64,000 nucleotides of DNA from SP197 sp965242595 (lineage in GTDB: Bacteria; Pseudomonadota; Alphaproteobacteria; SP197), in NCBI GenBank assembly GCA_965242595.1, contig OZ251464.1:186001-250000 (forward strand), written 5' to 3'. Under the pieces are notes generated by a model. The model had not been told where the DNA came from. It was given only the letters and a program-made list of their open reading frames with translations, and did no database searches. Positions 26,790 to 35,970 of this stretch are shown here, piece after piece. The translations under genes were made by a program, and so were the position numbers. How positions within the stretch are numbered: the stretch's first letter is position 1; the number at the start of each line of letters is the position of its first letter.

Positions 26790-27551
26790 TCAGCGGCCGG
26801 CGAAGCGGGGCCTGCGCTTCTCGCGGGCGGCGGCCAGGCCCTCGGCGGCGTCCTCGCTGGCGAAACATTCCAGGGTGAGGCGTTTCAGCCAGGCGGAATC
26901 CAGGCTTCCACGGGCGATGTCCACGATCGCCTTCTTGGCGGTTCGCAGCGAAAGCGGCGCCAGCCCCGCCAGCCTGTCGGCAAAGCCGGCCACGGCCGCT
27001 TCGAAATCGGCGCCGGTCTCCAGCCGGTCGAGAAAGCCCACCGCCAGCAGTTCGGCCCCGTCCATCTCCTCGGCGGCCAGAAACAGGCGTCTTGCCACCT
27101 GCGGCCCCAGATGCAGGACATAGCGGCGCAGGCCGCTTTCGTGGAACACCAGCCCCAGCTTCGCCGGCGGCATCACCAGCTTCATGCCTGCCACGCCGAT
27201 GCGAAAATCGCAGGCCAGGGCCAGGTCGCTGGCGCCGCCATAAACGCTGCCATTGAGCGCGCAGAGGGTCACGGGGGCCAGCGCCTCGATGCGGTCGGCC
27301 AGCCGTTCCAGAGGGTTGTCGCGCCAGTCGCGGGTCAGCACGTCGCCCAGATCGACGCCGGCCGAAAAGGTCCGCCGCCCGCTGCCGGTCAGCACCACGA
27401 CTCGCAGCGAATCGTCGCCGTCGAGGCGGTCGAGATCGGCGATCAGGCCGTCCACCTCCGCCATCTTCAGCAGGTTGTGCCGTTCCGGCCGCTGCAGGCG
27501 CAGGGTGGCGATGGCACCGTCGCGCCGGATTCGCCAGGCGGTGCCGCTCAC
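26790..27551 (-). CDS. Enoyl-CoA hydratase/isomerase family protein
   Basis: A 253-residue crotonase-fold protein. The first oxyanion-hole strand is FSAGVDLGD and the second region NGSVYGGASDLALACDFR. The usual catalytic glutamates are not both obvious (PPAKLGLVFHESGLRR covers the second site), so the reaction could be hydration, isomerisation or another crotonase activity. It starts with GTG overlapping the xthA stop (GTGA), and so is probably co-transcribed with xthA. Confidence 0.85.
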   Translation of the reverse strand: MSGTAWRIRRDGAIATLRLQRPERHNLLKMAEVDGLIADLDRLDGDDSLRVVVLTGSGRRTFSAGVDLGDVLTRDWRDNPLERLADRIEALAPVTLCALNGSVYGGASDLALACDFRIGVAGMKLVMPPAKLGLVFHESGLRRYVLHLGPQVARRLFLAAEEMDGAELLAVGFLDRLETGADFEAAVAGFADRLAGLAPLSLRTAKKAIVDIARGSLDSAWLKRLTLECFASEDAAEGLAAAREKRRPRFAGR

Positions 27552-28354
27552 GGCGCCGGCTCCAGCGTCACGGCAACCGGGCAGTGGTCGCTGGCGCGGG
27601 GCCAGCCGCGCACATGGCGATGCACACAGGCGCCCTTCAGCGCCCCCCTCAGCGCCGGCGTCACCCAGATGTGGTCGAGGCGGCGCCCGCGGTCCGATGC
27701 CGCCCAGTCCCGCGCCCGATAGCTCCACCAGGAATAGAGCTTGCGAGGTTCGGGCATGAAATGGCGCACCGCGTCGGTCCAGTCGCAGGCCTGGCGCAGG
27801 CGCTCCATGGCGGCGACCTCCACCGGCGTGTGGGAGACCACCTTCAACAGCTGCTTATGCGACCAGACATCGTTTTCCAGCGGCGCCACATTGAGATCGC
27901 CGGCCAGCACGCCGCGCGCGCCTGGCCGCTGCCGGGCCGCGAACCAGGCGGTCATGTCGGCCAGAAAGGCCAGCTTGTGGGCGAACTTCTCGTTGACCTC
28001 CGGATCCGGCAGGTCGCCGCCGGCGGGCACATAGACGTTGTCGATGCGCAGCCCGTCTTCCAGCACCGTCCAGACATGGCGCCCGTCCCGGCGTCCGCAC
28101 CAGTGTTCGATACCGCTTGCGGCAAAGGGCCGCCGGCTCAGCGTGGCGACACCGTTGTAGCCCTTGAAGCCCGCCACCGCGATATGGGGCCAGCCCGCCG
28201 CGGCGATGGCGCCGGAGGGGAAGACATCGGCGGTCGCCTTGATCTCCTGGAGGCACAGCACATCGGGGCGGTGGCGTTCCAGATAGGCCAGCACGGAGGC
28301 CAGCCGCAGGCGCACCGAGTTGACGTTCCAGCTGGCGACGGTGATTTCGGTCAT
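27548..28354 (-). CDS. xthA: Exodeoxyribonuclease III
   Basis: An AP endonuclease/3'-5' exonuclease for base-excision repair. The 268-residue protein begins ITVASWNVNSVRLR, then LQEIKA (catalytic Glu), the GDLNVAP active-site Asp/Asn pair, and the C-terminal ASDHCPV with catalytic His. The ATG at 28354 gives the expected N-terminus; the open frame extends upstream to 28447 without similarity. Confidence 0.95.
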   Translation of the reverse strand: MTEITVASWNVNSVRLRLASVLAYLERHRPDVLCLQEIKATADVFPSGAIAAAGWPHIAVAGFKGYNGVATLSRRPFAASGIEHWCGRRDGRHVWTVLEDGLRIDNVYVPAGGDLPDPEVNEKFAHKLAFLADMTAWFAARQRPGARGVLAGDLNVAPLENDVWSHKQLLKVVSHTPVEVAAMERLRQACDWTDAVRHFMPEPRKLYSWWSYRARDWAASDRGRRLDHIWVTPALRGALKGACVHRHVRGWPRASDHCPVAVTLEPAP

Positions 28355-28476
28355 GGCCGTCAAGCTAATGCCGATGGCGTGGCCGGGTCCACGGCCGTCT
28401 GCTCCGGCCCTGCGGCAGGGCGCCGTCGCGCAAGGGGGCGATTCCAAGGTGGCGGGTTTTGTTCTAGCGTCCGGTC

Positions 28477-29145
28477 ATGCGCGAGCTCTTCCACCTGCCG
28501 TTGTCGCCGTTCTGCCGCAAGGTCCGCGTGGTGCTGAGCGAGAAGGAGCTGCCCTTCACGCTGACGGTGGAGAATGTGCGCGCCAGGCGCGAGGCGTTCC
28601 TGGCCCTGAACCCCGCCGGAACGGTGCCGGTGCTGGTGGACGACGACGGCACGGTGCTGGCCGACAGCGGCGCCATCGTCGAATATCTCCAGGAGGTGCG
28701 CCCACAGCCCGACCTGCTGGGCCGCACCCCGGTGGAACGTGCCGAAACCCGCCGCCTGGCGGCGTGGTTCGACGGCAAGATGTATCGCGAGGCTACCAGG
28801 AACCTGTTCGGCGAAAAGGTGGAAAAGCGTTATCTGGGCCGGGGCGAGCCCGATTCCGCGGTGGTGCGGGCCGGCCTCGCCAACATTCGCATCCATCTCG
28901 ATTATGTCGCCTGGCTGGTGGAACGGCGCACCTGGCTCGCCGGCGGCAATTTCAGCCTCGCCGACATCGCCGCCGCGGTCCAGTTTTCCTGCATCGACTA
29001 TATCGGCGATGTGCCCTGGTCCCACAGCGAGGCGGCCCGCGACTGGTATGCCCGCGTCAAATCCAGGCAGTCCTTCCGCGCGCTGCTGAAAGACCGCCTG
29101 CCCGGCCGCCCCCCCGCCGGCCGTTACGACGACCCGGACTTCTGA
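28477..29145 (+). CDS. fzlA: FtsZ-binding GST-like protein FzlA
   Basis: A 222-residue glutathione S-transferase-fold protein most like Caulobacter FzlA, which binds FtsZ filaments and is needed for division. Matching features are LSPFCRKVRVVLSEKELPF, AWFDGKMYREATRNLFGEK, GRGEPDSAVVRAGLANIRIHLDY, LADIAAAVQFSCIDYIGDVPW, and a flexible C-terminal tail ending RYDDPDF. The downstream neighbours queG and an SDR gene repeat the Caulobacter order, supporting fzlA over a generic GST. Confidence 0.85.
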   Translation: MRELFHLPLSPFCRKVRVVLSEKELPFTLTVENVRARREAFLALNPAGTVPVLVDDDGTVLADSGAIVEYLQEVRPQPDLLGRTPVERAETRRLAAWFDGKMYREATRNLFGEKVEKRYLGRGEPDSAVVRAGLANIRIHLDYVAWLVERRTWLAGGNFSLADIAAAVQFSCIDYIGDVPWSHSEAARDWYARVKSRQSFRALLKDRLPGRPPAGRYDDPDF

Positions 29146-29159
29146 GCCGGCCCGGAACG

Positions 29160-30305
29160 ATGGCGGCCATGACCGGCGGCTGGGAAGACGCGATCCGCGC
29201 CCGGGCGCAGGCGCTGGGTTTCGACGCCTGCGGCATCGCCGCCGCCAGGGGCGATGCCGCCCGCTCGCAGGCGCTGGCCGCCATGGTCGCGGCCGGTGCC
29301 CATGGCGATATGGACTGGATGGAACGCCGCCTGGCCCAGCGCGCCGACCCCCGCGCCCTGTGGCCCGCTGCCCGCAGCGTCGTGGCGCTGGCCATGAGCT
29401 ACGCCCCGGCGCCGGATCGAAACCCGCTGCCCACCGCCCCGGCGCGCCCGGAGCGCGGCGCGATCTCCCTCCACGCCCAGGGCCGCGATTATCACGATGT
29501 GCTGAAGAAACGGCTGAAGGCGCTGGCCCGCTGGCTGGCCGAGGCGGCCGGCTGCGAGCTCAAGGTTTTCGTCGATACCGCGCCGGTGATGGAAAAGCCG
29601 CTGGCGGCGCAGGCCGGCATAGGCTGGCAGGGCAAGCATACCAATCTGGTCTCGCGCCGCTTCGGCTCCTGGCTGTTCCTGGGCGAGATCTACACCACGC
29701 TGAACCTCGCCCCCGACCCGCCGGCCAGCGACCGCTGCGGCAGCTGCAACGCCTGCCAGACCGCCTGCCCCACCGCCGCCTTCCCCGCCCCCTACCGGCT
29801 GGACGCGCGGCGCTGCATCTCCTATCTCACCATCGAGCACAAGGGCCATATCGGGCGCGAGTTCCGCGCCGCCATGGGCAACCGCATCTATGGCTGCGAC
29901 GATTGCCTCGCCGCCTGCCCGTGGAACAAATTCGCCCCGCCGGCGAGCGAGCCGGCCCTGAAGCCCCGCGCCGGGCTCGCCGCCCCCAGCCTGGTGGAGC
30001 TGGCGCAGCTGGACGATGCCGCCTTCCGGACGCTGTTTTCCAAAAGCCCCATCAAGCGCATCGGGCGCGACCGCTTCCTGCGCAATGTCGTCATCGCGCT
30101 GGGCAACAGCGGCGGCGGGGCGGCGCTGGCGGCCGTCAAGGCGCGGCTTGGCGACGGTTCCGCCCTGGTGCGGGCCATGGCGGTGTGGGCGCTTTCCCGC
30201 CTGGCCAGCGGCGAGGAGTTCGCGGCGCTGAAGGCCCGCCACCGGGCGCGGGAGGCCGACGCCTGCGTGCGGCGCGAATGGGATGAAGCGGAGAGCGGCC
30301 CGTGA
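29160..30305 (+). CDS. queG: Epoxyqueuosine reductase
   Basis: QueG reduces epoxyqueuosine to queuosine in tRNA using cobalamin and two [4Fe-4S] clusters. The 381-residue protein has the cluster motifs CGSCNACQTACPTAA and CDDCLAACPWN, FVDTAPVMEKPLAAQAGIGWQGK, and a C-terminal HEAT-like repeat region. ATGs at 29160 and 29169 are both possible. It lies 14 bases after fzlA, and its stop overlaps the SDR gene start. Confidence 0.95.
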   Translation: MAAMTGGWEDAIRARAQALGFDACGIAAARGDAARSQALAAMVAAGAHGDMDWMERRLAQRADPRALWPAARSVVALAMSYAPAPDRNPLPTAPARPERGAISLHAQGRDYHDVLKKRLKALARWLAEAAGCELKVFVDTAPVMEKPLAAQAGIGWQGKHTNLVSRRFGSWLFLGEIYTTLNLAPDPPASDRCGSCNACQTACPTAAFPAPYRLDARRCISYLTIEHKGHIGREFRAAMGNRIYGCDDCLAACPWNKFAPPASEPALKPRAGLAAPSLVELAQLDDAAFRTLFSKSPIKRIGRDRFLRNVVIALGNSGGGAALAAVKARLGDGSALVRAMAVWALSRLASGEEFAALKARHRAREADACVRREWDEAESGP

Positions 30306-31240
30306 GGCGCCTGTTCTGCTTCGGCCTGGGCTTTTGCGCCCTGGCGCTGGCGGCCGATCTGCGCGGCCAGGGCTGGCGGGTGGCCGGCACCGCGCGCGAC
30401 GCAGAGAAGGCCGCGCGCCTGCGGCGCCAGGGCATCGAGGCCGTCGTCTTCGACGGCGGCCAGGCGACGCAGGAGCTCGCCGCCGCCCTCGCAGGCACCA
30501 CCCATCTGCTGGATTCCATCCCGCCGGTGCGCCCCGGCCCCGCCCATGGCGCGCCCGTCGCGCCGCCGCTCGCTCTGCTGGCGGGCGAGATCGTCCGCCT
30601 GGAAGGGCTGCGATGGGCGGGCTACCTCTCCACCACCGGCGTCTATGGCGATCATGGCGGCGGCTGGGTGGACGAGGCGACGCCGCCGGCCCCGACGCAG
30701 GAACGCAGCCGCCGCCGCCTGGCGGCCGAACAGGCCTGGCTGCTGCTGCACGAACGCTATGCCCTGCCGGTCCACATCTTCCGGCTGGCCGCCATCTACG
30801 GCCCCGGGCGCGGCGTGCTGGAACAGCTGCGCCGTGGCCGCGCGCGCCAGATCGTAAAGCCGGGCCAGCTGTTCTCGCGCATCCATGTCCACGACATCGT
30901 GGCGGTGTTGAAGGCCTCCATGGCGCGCCCCCATGCCGGCGCCATCTACAATCTCTGCGACGATGCGCCCGCCGCCCCGGACCTGGTGGTCCGCCATGCC
31001 GCGTCCCTGCTGGGCGTCGCGGCGCCGCCGGCAGAGGCCTTCGACGAGGCGGAATTGTCGCAGATGGCGCAGAGCTTCTATCGCGACAACAAGCGCGTCG
31101 CCAACCGCCGCATCAAGGGCGAGCTGGGCGTCGCCCTGCGCTATCCCTCCTGGCGCGAAGGGCTGGCCGCCGATGTGGCGGCGCTGCGGGCGGGGGACGA
31201 CAGCTCCTCCAGCGCCCGCCCCAGCCGCTCCAGATCCTGA
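30302..31240 (+). CDS. NAD(P)-dependent epimerase/dehydratase-like SDR protein
   Basis: A 312-residue extended SDR-type protein starting at GTG (overlap GTGA with queG). The nucleotide-binding start is degenerate (FCFGLGFCALALA), followed by LSTTGVYGDHGGGWVDE, which carries the active-site Tyr-type motif without a canonical YxxxK, and FRLAAIYGPGR. The usual neighbour of fzlA-queG. Its last 100 bases overlap the convergent hydrolase gene, and the Ser/Arg-rich tail is antisense to the hydrolase C-terminus. Substrate unknown. Confidence 0.85.
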   Translation: MRRLFCFGLGFCALALAADLRGQGWRVAGTARDAEKAARLRRQGIEAVVFDGGQATQELAAALAGTTHLLDSIPPVRPGPAHGAPVAPPLALLAGEIVRLEGLRWAGYLSTTGVYGDHGGGWVDEATPPAPTQERSRRRLAAEQAWLLLHERYALPVHIFRLAAIYGPGRGVLEQLRRGRARQIVKPGQLFSRIHVHDIVAVLKASMARPHAGAIYNLCDDAPAAPDLVVRHAASLLGVAAPPAEAFDEAELSQMAQSFYRDNKRVANRRIKGELGVALRYPSWREGLAADVAALRAGDDSSSSARPSRSRS

Positions 31241-31980
31241 GGGCGCGAAAGGCGGTGATCGCCGTCCTTGATCAGCGTCACCGCGACATCGCCGCCGGCC
31301 AGCCGGTCGGCGATGGCGATGGCGGTGGACCAGGGCACGGAGGTGTCCTCCATGCCGTGCAGCAGCCGCACGGGCAGGCGCAGGCCGATGGCGCCGCGCA
31401 GCAGCAGATGGCGCCGGCCATCCTCGATCAGGGCGCGGGTGACGCAGTAGCACCCGCCGTCGCCGGCGATCTCGACCGCGCCCTGCGCGGCCATCCGCTC
31501 GCGCTGGGCGGGCGTCATGGCCCACCATATGTCCTGGGTGAAATCGGGCGCGGCGGCGATGCCGACCAGCCCGGCCAGCCGTTGCGGGCGCTTCAGCGCC
31601 AGGTTCAGCATGATCCAGCCGCCCATGCTGGAGCCGACCAGAATCTGCGGCCCCGCGGTCAGCCGGTCCAGGCAGGCCAGGGCGTCGTCGCTCCAGCGCC
31701 CGATGGTGCCGGCGGTGAAGGCGCCGCTGGATTGCCCATGGCCCAGATAGTCGAAGCGCACGAAGGCCAGCCCGCGCCGCCGGCACCAGGCGTCCAGAAA
31801 GCTGGCCTTGGTGCCGGTCATGTCGGAGGCATAGCCGCCCAGGAACACGACGCCCGGCGCCGCCCCCTCCCGCCGCCGGAAGGCGAGGCGCTGGCCGTCG
31901 CCGCGCTCCAGCCAGAGGGTTTCCTGTGGCCCGGGGCAGGGCGGGGCGGCGTCGCGCTGTTGCGGTGCGGCATCGTCCAT
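31141..31980 (-). CDS. Alpha/beta hydrolase
   Basis: A 279-residue alpha/beta hydrolase. The nucleophile elbow is GSSMGG, with oxyanion region FLGGYASDMTGTKA, the acid likely in HGMEDTSVPW, and the base histidine in DGDHRLSRPQD. The N-terminal GYASDMTGTKASFLDxW pattern is like the ABHD10/YcjY-type esterases. Substrate is not predictable. The last 100 bases overlap the SDR gene in a tail-to-tail arrangement. Confidence 0.88.
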   Translation of the reverse strand: MDDAAPQQRDAAPPCPGPQETLWLERGDGQRLAFRRREGAAPGVVFLGGYASDMTGTKASFLDAWCRRRGLAFVRFDYLGHGQSSGAFTAGTIGRWSDDALACLDRLTAGPQILVGSSMGGWIMLNLALKRPQRLAGLVGIAAAPDFTQDIWWAMTPAQRERMAAQGAVEIAGDGGCYCVTRALIEDGRRHLLLRGAIGLRLPVRLLHGMEDTSVPWSTAIAIADRLAGGDVAVTLIKDGDHRLSRPQDLERLGRALEELSSPARSAATSAASPSRQEG

Positions 31981-32093
31981 GGTCTAAGCCTCCCCATCGG
32001 GCAGGGTGCCGCCCGCGCGGCGTGGCAGGCCCGCGCGCGTGGCGGCGCATGGTATCACGGGCATCCTCGGCCAGCGTTGGGGCATCGGCGGGC

Positions 32094-33284
32094 ATGAATC
32101 GTGGCACCGATCATGACACCGATCGGGGCGCCGGGCCGGAAGGCCACGGCAGCGGCCCGCTCATCCTCCAGATCGTCCCGCGGCTGGGGATCGGCGGTGC
32201 CGAGCGCGCCGTGGTCGATATCGCCCGCGCCACGGTCCAGGCGGGCGGGCGGGCGCTGGTGGTCTCCGAAGGCGGCGAGCTCGAAACCGAGCTGCTGCGC
32301 ACCAAGGCCGGCCATGTGACGATGCCGGTCGCCACCAAATCGCCGCTGGCCATCTGGCGCCATGGCGACCGCCTGGCGCGGCTGATCCGCCGCCGGGGGG
32401 TGGCGCTGGTCCATGCCCGTTCCAGGGCGCCGGCGTGGTCGGCACTGGCGGCGTCCCGGCGCACGGGCGTGCCCTTCGTCACCACCTTCCACGCCGCCTA
32501 CAACGCCGGCAACGCCCTCAAGCGGCGCTACAACGCGGTGATGGCGAAGGGCGAGCGGGTGATCGCCATCTCGAACTTCGTGGCCGACCATGTCCGGGCC
32601 CATTACGGCGTCGGCGACGACCGCCTGCGCTGCATCCCGCGCGGCATCGATGCGGTAGGCTTCGATCCCGCCGCCATCGCCCCCGAACGGGTCGCCGCCC
32701 TGGCGGCGCGCTGGAACCTGCCCGATGGCCTGCCGGTGGTGATGCTGCCCGGGCGCCTGGCGCGCCTGAAGGGCCAGCACATCCTGATCCGCGCCATGCA
32801 GCTGCTGGATAGCGAGGCCGCCTGCCTGCTGGTCGGGGTGGGCAGCAGCGGCCATGGCGGCTTCCGGCGCGAGGTCGAGGCCATGATCGCCGCCGGCGGC
32901 CTGGCGGGCCGGGTGGTGCCGATCGAAGGCTGCCACGACATGGCGGCGGCCTATCGCCTGGCCGATGTCGTGGTCTCCGCCTCCATCGAGCCGGAAGGCT
33001 TCGGCCGCACCATGGTGGAGGCGCAGGCGATGGGCGTGCCGGTGGTCGCCACCGACCATGGCGGCGCCCGCGAAACGGTGGAGGACGGCGTCACCGGCTG
33101 GCTGGTGCCGCCCGCCGACGCCGCCGCCCTGGCCCGGGCCATCGCCGCCGCCCTGGCCCTGGACGAAGAGGCGCGGGTCCGGCTGGCGGCCGTGGCCCGC
33201 GAACGCGCCGTGCGCCTGTTCGCCCGCAAGGCCATGTGCGACGCCACGCTGGCGGTCTATCGCGAGCTGGTCGCCTGGCCGTAG
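32094..33284 (+). CDS. Glycosyltransferase family 4 protein
   Basis: A 396-residue GT-B glycosyltransferase. The N-terminal domain starts ILQIVPRLGIGGAERAVVDIA, and the C-terminal domain has LPGRLARLKGQHILIRAM and the donor-binding SxEPEGFGRTMVEAQAMGVPVVAT with the E-x7-E motif. Such enzymes commonly build LPS or exopolysaccharide; with no polysaccharide cluster nearby the product cannot be named. The ATG at 32094 gives a short hydrophilic N-terminus before the fold. Confidence 0.9.
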   Translation: MNRGTDHDTDRGAGPEGHGSGPLILQIVPRLGIGGAERAVVDIARATVQAGGRALVVSEGGELETELLRTKAGHVTMPVATKSPLAIWRHGDRLARLIRRRGVALVHARSRAPAWSALAASRRTGVPFVTTFHAAYNAGNALKRRYNAVMAKGERVIAISNFVADHVRAHYGVGDDRLRCIPRGIDAVGFDPAAIAPERVAALAARWNLPDGLPVVMLPGRLARLKGQHILIRAMQLLDSEAACLLVGVGSSGHGGFRREVEAMIAAGGLAGRVVPIEGCHDMAAAYRLADVVVSASIEPEGFGRTMVEAQAMGVPVVATDHGGARETVEDGVTGWLVPPADAAALARAIAAALALDEEARVRLAAVARERAVRLFARKAMCDATLAVYRELVAWP

Positions 33285-33307
33285 CGGCCGGGCGGGGCGA
33301 CCGCCCC

Positions 33308-33868
33308 CTAGCGGAGCGGCCCGTGAAGCGCCTCCACATGGCGCCTGGCCAGCGGCAGCGCCCGGGCCTGAACCCAGGCGGTGATCGCCTTGTCGCGCGC
33401 GCTCCAGGCGCGGGGCGCGGTCATGGTGCAGGGTTCCAGCACGCCCCACAGCCGCCCGCCTGCCGCCACCTCCAGCAAAGGCGCGTGGATCAGCGCCCGG
33501 TGGCCGAAATGCTCGCGCTCATAGGCGCGGTTCACCAGCTTCGGATCGGCGCTCTCGATGTCGTCGATATAGAGCGGGCACGGATCGACCAGCGCCAGGG
33601 CATACATGGGATCTTGTTGCGCCATGTCGGCCGGCAGCGGGCGCCACTGGCGCGAACGGCTGGCCAGCGCCCAATGCGGCCTGGCCTGCCAGGCATGGGT
33701 CATGGCCGCCAGCCCTTCCGGGGGCCAGTAGAGGAACAGCACGCAGCGGTCGGCGCCCACGATGCGGCCGTAGGTCTCCACCAGGCGGGCGAAGATGGCG
33801 CCGGTATCGTCGGTATCTGCGCTATCGGCGAACAGCGCGCGCAGTTCGGCGGGGATCGTTTCGCCCAC
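33308..33868 (-). CDS. GAF-domain-like protein
   Basis: A 186-residue soluble protein that looks like a single GAF domain (about 20-170), with GRIVGADRCVLFLYWPPEG, YIDDIESADPK and ALIHAPLLEVAAGGRLWGVLE. GAF domains bind small ligands or chromophores; there is no attached output domain, so it may act as a partner or ligand sensor. GTG start with GAGAGG upstream. It is convergent with the glycosyltransferase and divergent from the CoA-transferase. Confidence 0.7.
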   Translation of the reverse strand: MGETIPAELRALFADSADTDDTGAIFARLVETYGRIVGADRCVLFLYWPPEGLAAMTHAWQARPHWALASRSRQWRPLPADMAQQDPMYALALVDPCPLYIDDIESADPKLVNRAYEREHFGHRALIHAPLLEVAAGGRLWGVLEPCTMTAPRAWSARDKAITAWVQARALPLARRHVEALHGPLR

Positions 33869-33935
33869 GGCGGGCCCTCTCGTCTCCAGGCGCGGCCATT
33901 CTAGCCGTCGGCGGGCGTGGGGGCGAGGCCGGGCG

Positions 33936-33968
33936 GGGGCAGCCTGCCCCGCGGCTTTGCATTATGAT
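33936..33968 (+). promoter_or_regulatory. Promoter region with palindrome before the CoA-transferase gene
   Basis: GGGGCAG-C-CTGCCCC (33936-33950) is a perfect inverted repeat, and TATGAT (33963-33968) is a good -10. The palindrome covers the -35 position, so it could be an operator. Confidence 0.35.
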
Positions 33969-33997
33969 GGCCTTGCCACCGTTCCGGGGAGGCCGCC

Positions 33998-35227
33998 ATG
34001 CCCGGCCCGCTCAACGGCGTTCGCGTCATCGATCTGACCGGCATGGTCTCCGGCCCGTCGGCCACCATGATGCTGGCCGACCAGGGCGCCGATGTGATCA
34101 AGGTGGAAAACCCCGCCACCGGCGGCGACCACACCCGCGCCGTGGCGGCCACGGGCCACGGGCTTGCCTCCTCCTTTCTCAACAACAACCGCAACAAGCG
34201 TTCCATCGCCCTCGACCTCAAGCACCCCGCCGGGCTGGAAGCGCTGCTGACGCTGGTCGCAGGCGCCGATGTGCTGGTGGAAAACTTCCGGCCCGGCGTG
34301 GCGGAGCGGCTGGGGGTGGGCGAGGCGGCGGCCCGGCGCCGCGCGCCCCAGATCGTCTATGCCTCCATCTCGGGCTTCGGCTTTGCCGGCCCCTATGCCC
34401 ACCGCCCGGCCTACGATCCGCTGGTGCAGGCGCTTTCGGGGCTGGCCACGGTGCAGGCCGGCTCCGACCAAGCGCGCCCGCGCCTGGTGCGCACCATCCT
34501 GCCCGACAAGCTGACCGGCATCGTCGCCGCCCAGGCGATCGCGGCCGCCCTCTATCACCGCGAGAAAACCGGCGAAGGCCAGGCGATCCGGCTTTCCATG
34601 CTGGACAGCACGGTCGCCTTCCTGTGGTCGTCCGACATGGAAAGCCAGACCATGGCAGAGCGCGCCATCGCCCAGCAGAGGGCGCAGAGCTTCATCGACC
34701 TGATCTACGAGACGGCCGACGGCTATATCTCCGTAGCCGTGCAGCAGGACAAGGAATGGCGGGCGCTGGCCCATGCCCTGGGGCAGCCGCACTGGCTGGC
34801 CGACGAACGCTTTCGCACCGCCGCCGGGCGCCAGCGCCATATCGACCAACGCCTGGAGATGACGCAGCGGGTGCTGCGCAGCCGGGGCAGCGCCCACTGG
34901 CTGGCCCGGCTGGAGGCGGCCGGCGTTCCCTGCGCGCCGGTGGCCACCCGCAACGCCATGATCCGCCACCCCCAGATCGCCGCCAATGGCGCCGTGATCG
35001 AACACCGCCATCCGCAGGCCGGGCGGCTGCGCCAGGCGCGCCCGGCCGCCCGCTTTTCCAGAACCGATTTCGAGCTGCGCCACCCCGGCGCCCTGCTGGG
35101 CCAGCACGGCGACGCCATCCTGGCCGAGGCGGGATTCTCCGCCGCCGCCATCCGCGACCTGCGCGATCGGGGCATCCTGGGCGGCCCGCCCGATGCCGCG
35201 CCCGGGCGGGGCAAGGCGGTGCCATGA
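33998..35227 (+). CDS. CaiB/BaiF (class III) CoA-transferase
   Basis: A 409-residue family III CoA-transferase that moves CoA between carboxylic acids through an aspartyl-CoA anhydride. It has GVRVIDLTGMVSGPSATMMLADQGADVIKVE, ENFRPGV, and the likely catalytic aspartate in SMLDSTVAF. GGGGAGG precedes the ATG. The stop overlaps the GST gene, indicating one operon. Substrates unknown. Confidence 0.92.
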   Translation: MPGPLNGVRVIDLTGMVSGPSATMMLADQGADVIKVENPATGGDHTRAVAATGHGLASSFLNNNRNKRSIALDLKHPAGLEALLTLVAGADVLVENFRPGVAERLGVGEAAARRRAPQIVYASISGFGFAGPYAHRPAYDPLVQALSGLATVQAGSDQARPRLVRTILPDKLTGIVAAQAIAAALYHREKTGEGQAIRLSMLDSTVAFLWSSDMESQTMAERAIAQQRAQSFIDLIYETADGYISVAVQQDKEWRALAHALGQPHWLADERFRTAAGRQRHIDQRLEMTQRVLRSRGSAHWLARLEAAGVPCAPVATRNAMIRHPQIAANGAVIEHRHPQAGRLRQARPAARFSRTDFELRHPGALLGQHGDAILAEAGFSAAAIRDLRDRGILGGPPDAAPGRGKAVP

Positions 35228-35949
35228 TCGATTTCTACTACTGGCCGACGCCCAATGGGCGCAAGGTGGCGATCCTGCTGGAAGAGCTGGGCCTTTCCTA
35301 CACGCCGCGCCCGGTCGATATCTCCAAGGGCGAGCAATTCGCCCCCGCCTTCCTCGCCATCAGCCCCAACCATCGCATCCCGGCCATCGTCGATCGCGAT
35401 GTGGCGGGGCCTCCGGTTTCGGTGTTCGAATCGGGGGCCATCATGTTGTATCTGGCCGAAAAGAGCGGTCGCTTCATGCCCGCCTGCCCGCGCCTGCGCA
35501 AGGAGGTGCTGGAATGGTTGTTCTGGCAAACCGGCAATCAGGGGCCGATGGCGGGCCAGCTTTCCCATTTCGTCAACTATGCCCCGCCCGAAAACCGCCC
35601 CGAAAACCGCTATGCGCTGGAACGCTACCGCAACGAATACGACCGCTGCCTGGGCGTGCTGGAACGGCGCCTGGAAGGCCGGCGCTGGCTGGTGGGCGAT
35701 GCCTATTCCATCGCCGACATGATCTGCTGGCCCTGGGTGCTGATCGCCCGCCCGCTGGGCGCCTCGCTGGAAGGCTTTCCCCGGCTGCGGGCCTGGCGCC
35801 AGGCCGTGAAGGAGCGTCCGGCGGTGCGGCGCGCCGTCGATCTGGGCAAGGAGATGCTGCGCTCCGGCCCGCCCGGCGAGGACGAACGCCGCCTGCTGTT
35901 CGGCCAGAACGCCCGCACCGCCAGCGACGAGGCGCGGCGGCGCAGCTGA
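35224..35949 (+). CDS. Glutathione S-transferase, YfcG/YghU-like
   Basis: A 241-residue GST of the nu class related to E. coli YfcG, a disulfide-bond reductase. It has DFYYWPTPNGRKVAILLEE, SKGEQFAPAFLAISPNHRIPAIVD, FESGAIMLYLAEKSGRFMP and FWQTGNQGPMAGQ. The active-site TPNG sequence of the nu class is intact. It is translationally coupled to the CoA-transferase (ATGA overlap). Confidence 0.88.
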   Translation: MIDFYYWPTPNGRKVAILLEELGLSYTPRPVDISKGEQFAPAFLAISPNHRIPAIVDRDVAGPPVSVFESGAIMLYLAEKSGRFMPACPRLRKEVLEWLFWQTGNQGPMAGQLSHFVNYAPPENRPENRYALERYRNEYDRCLGVLERRLEGRRWLVGDAYSIADMICWPWVLIARPLGASLEGFPRLRAWRQAVKERPAVRRAVDLGKEMLRSGPPGEDERRLLFGQNARTASDEARRRS

Positions 35950-35970
35950 GGCCCCGCCCGCGCCGCCAGG

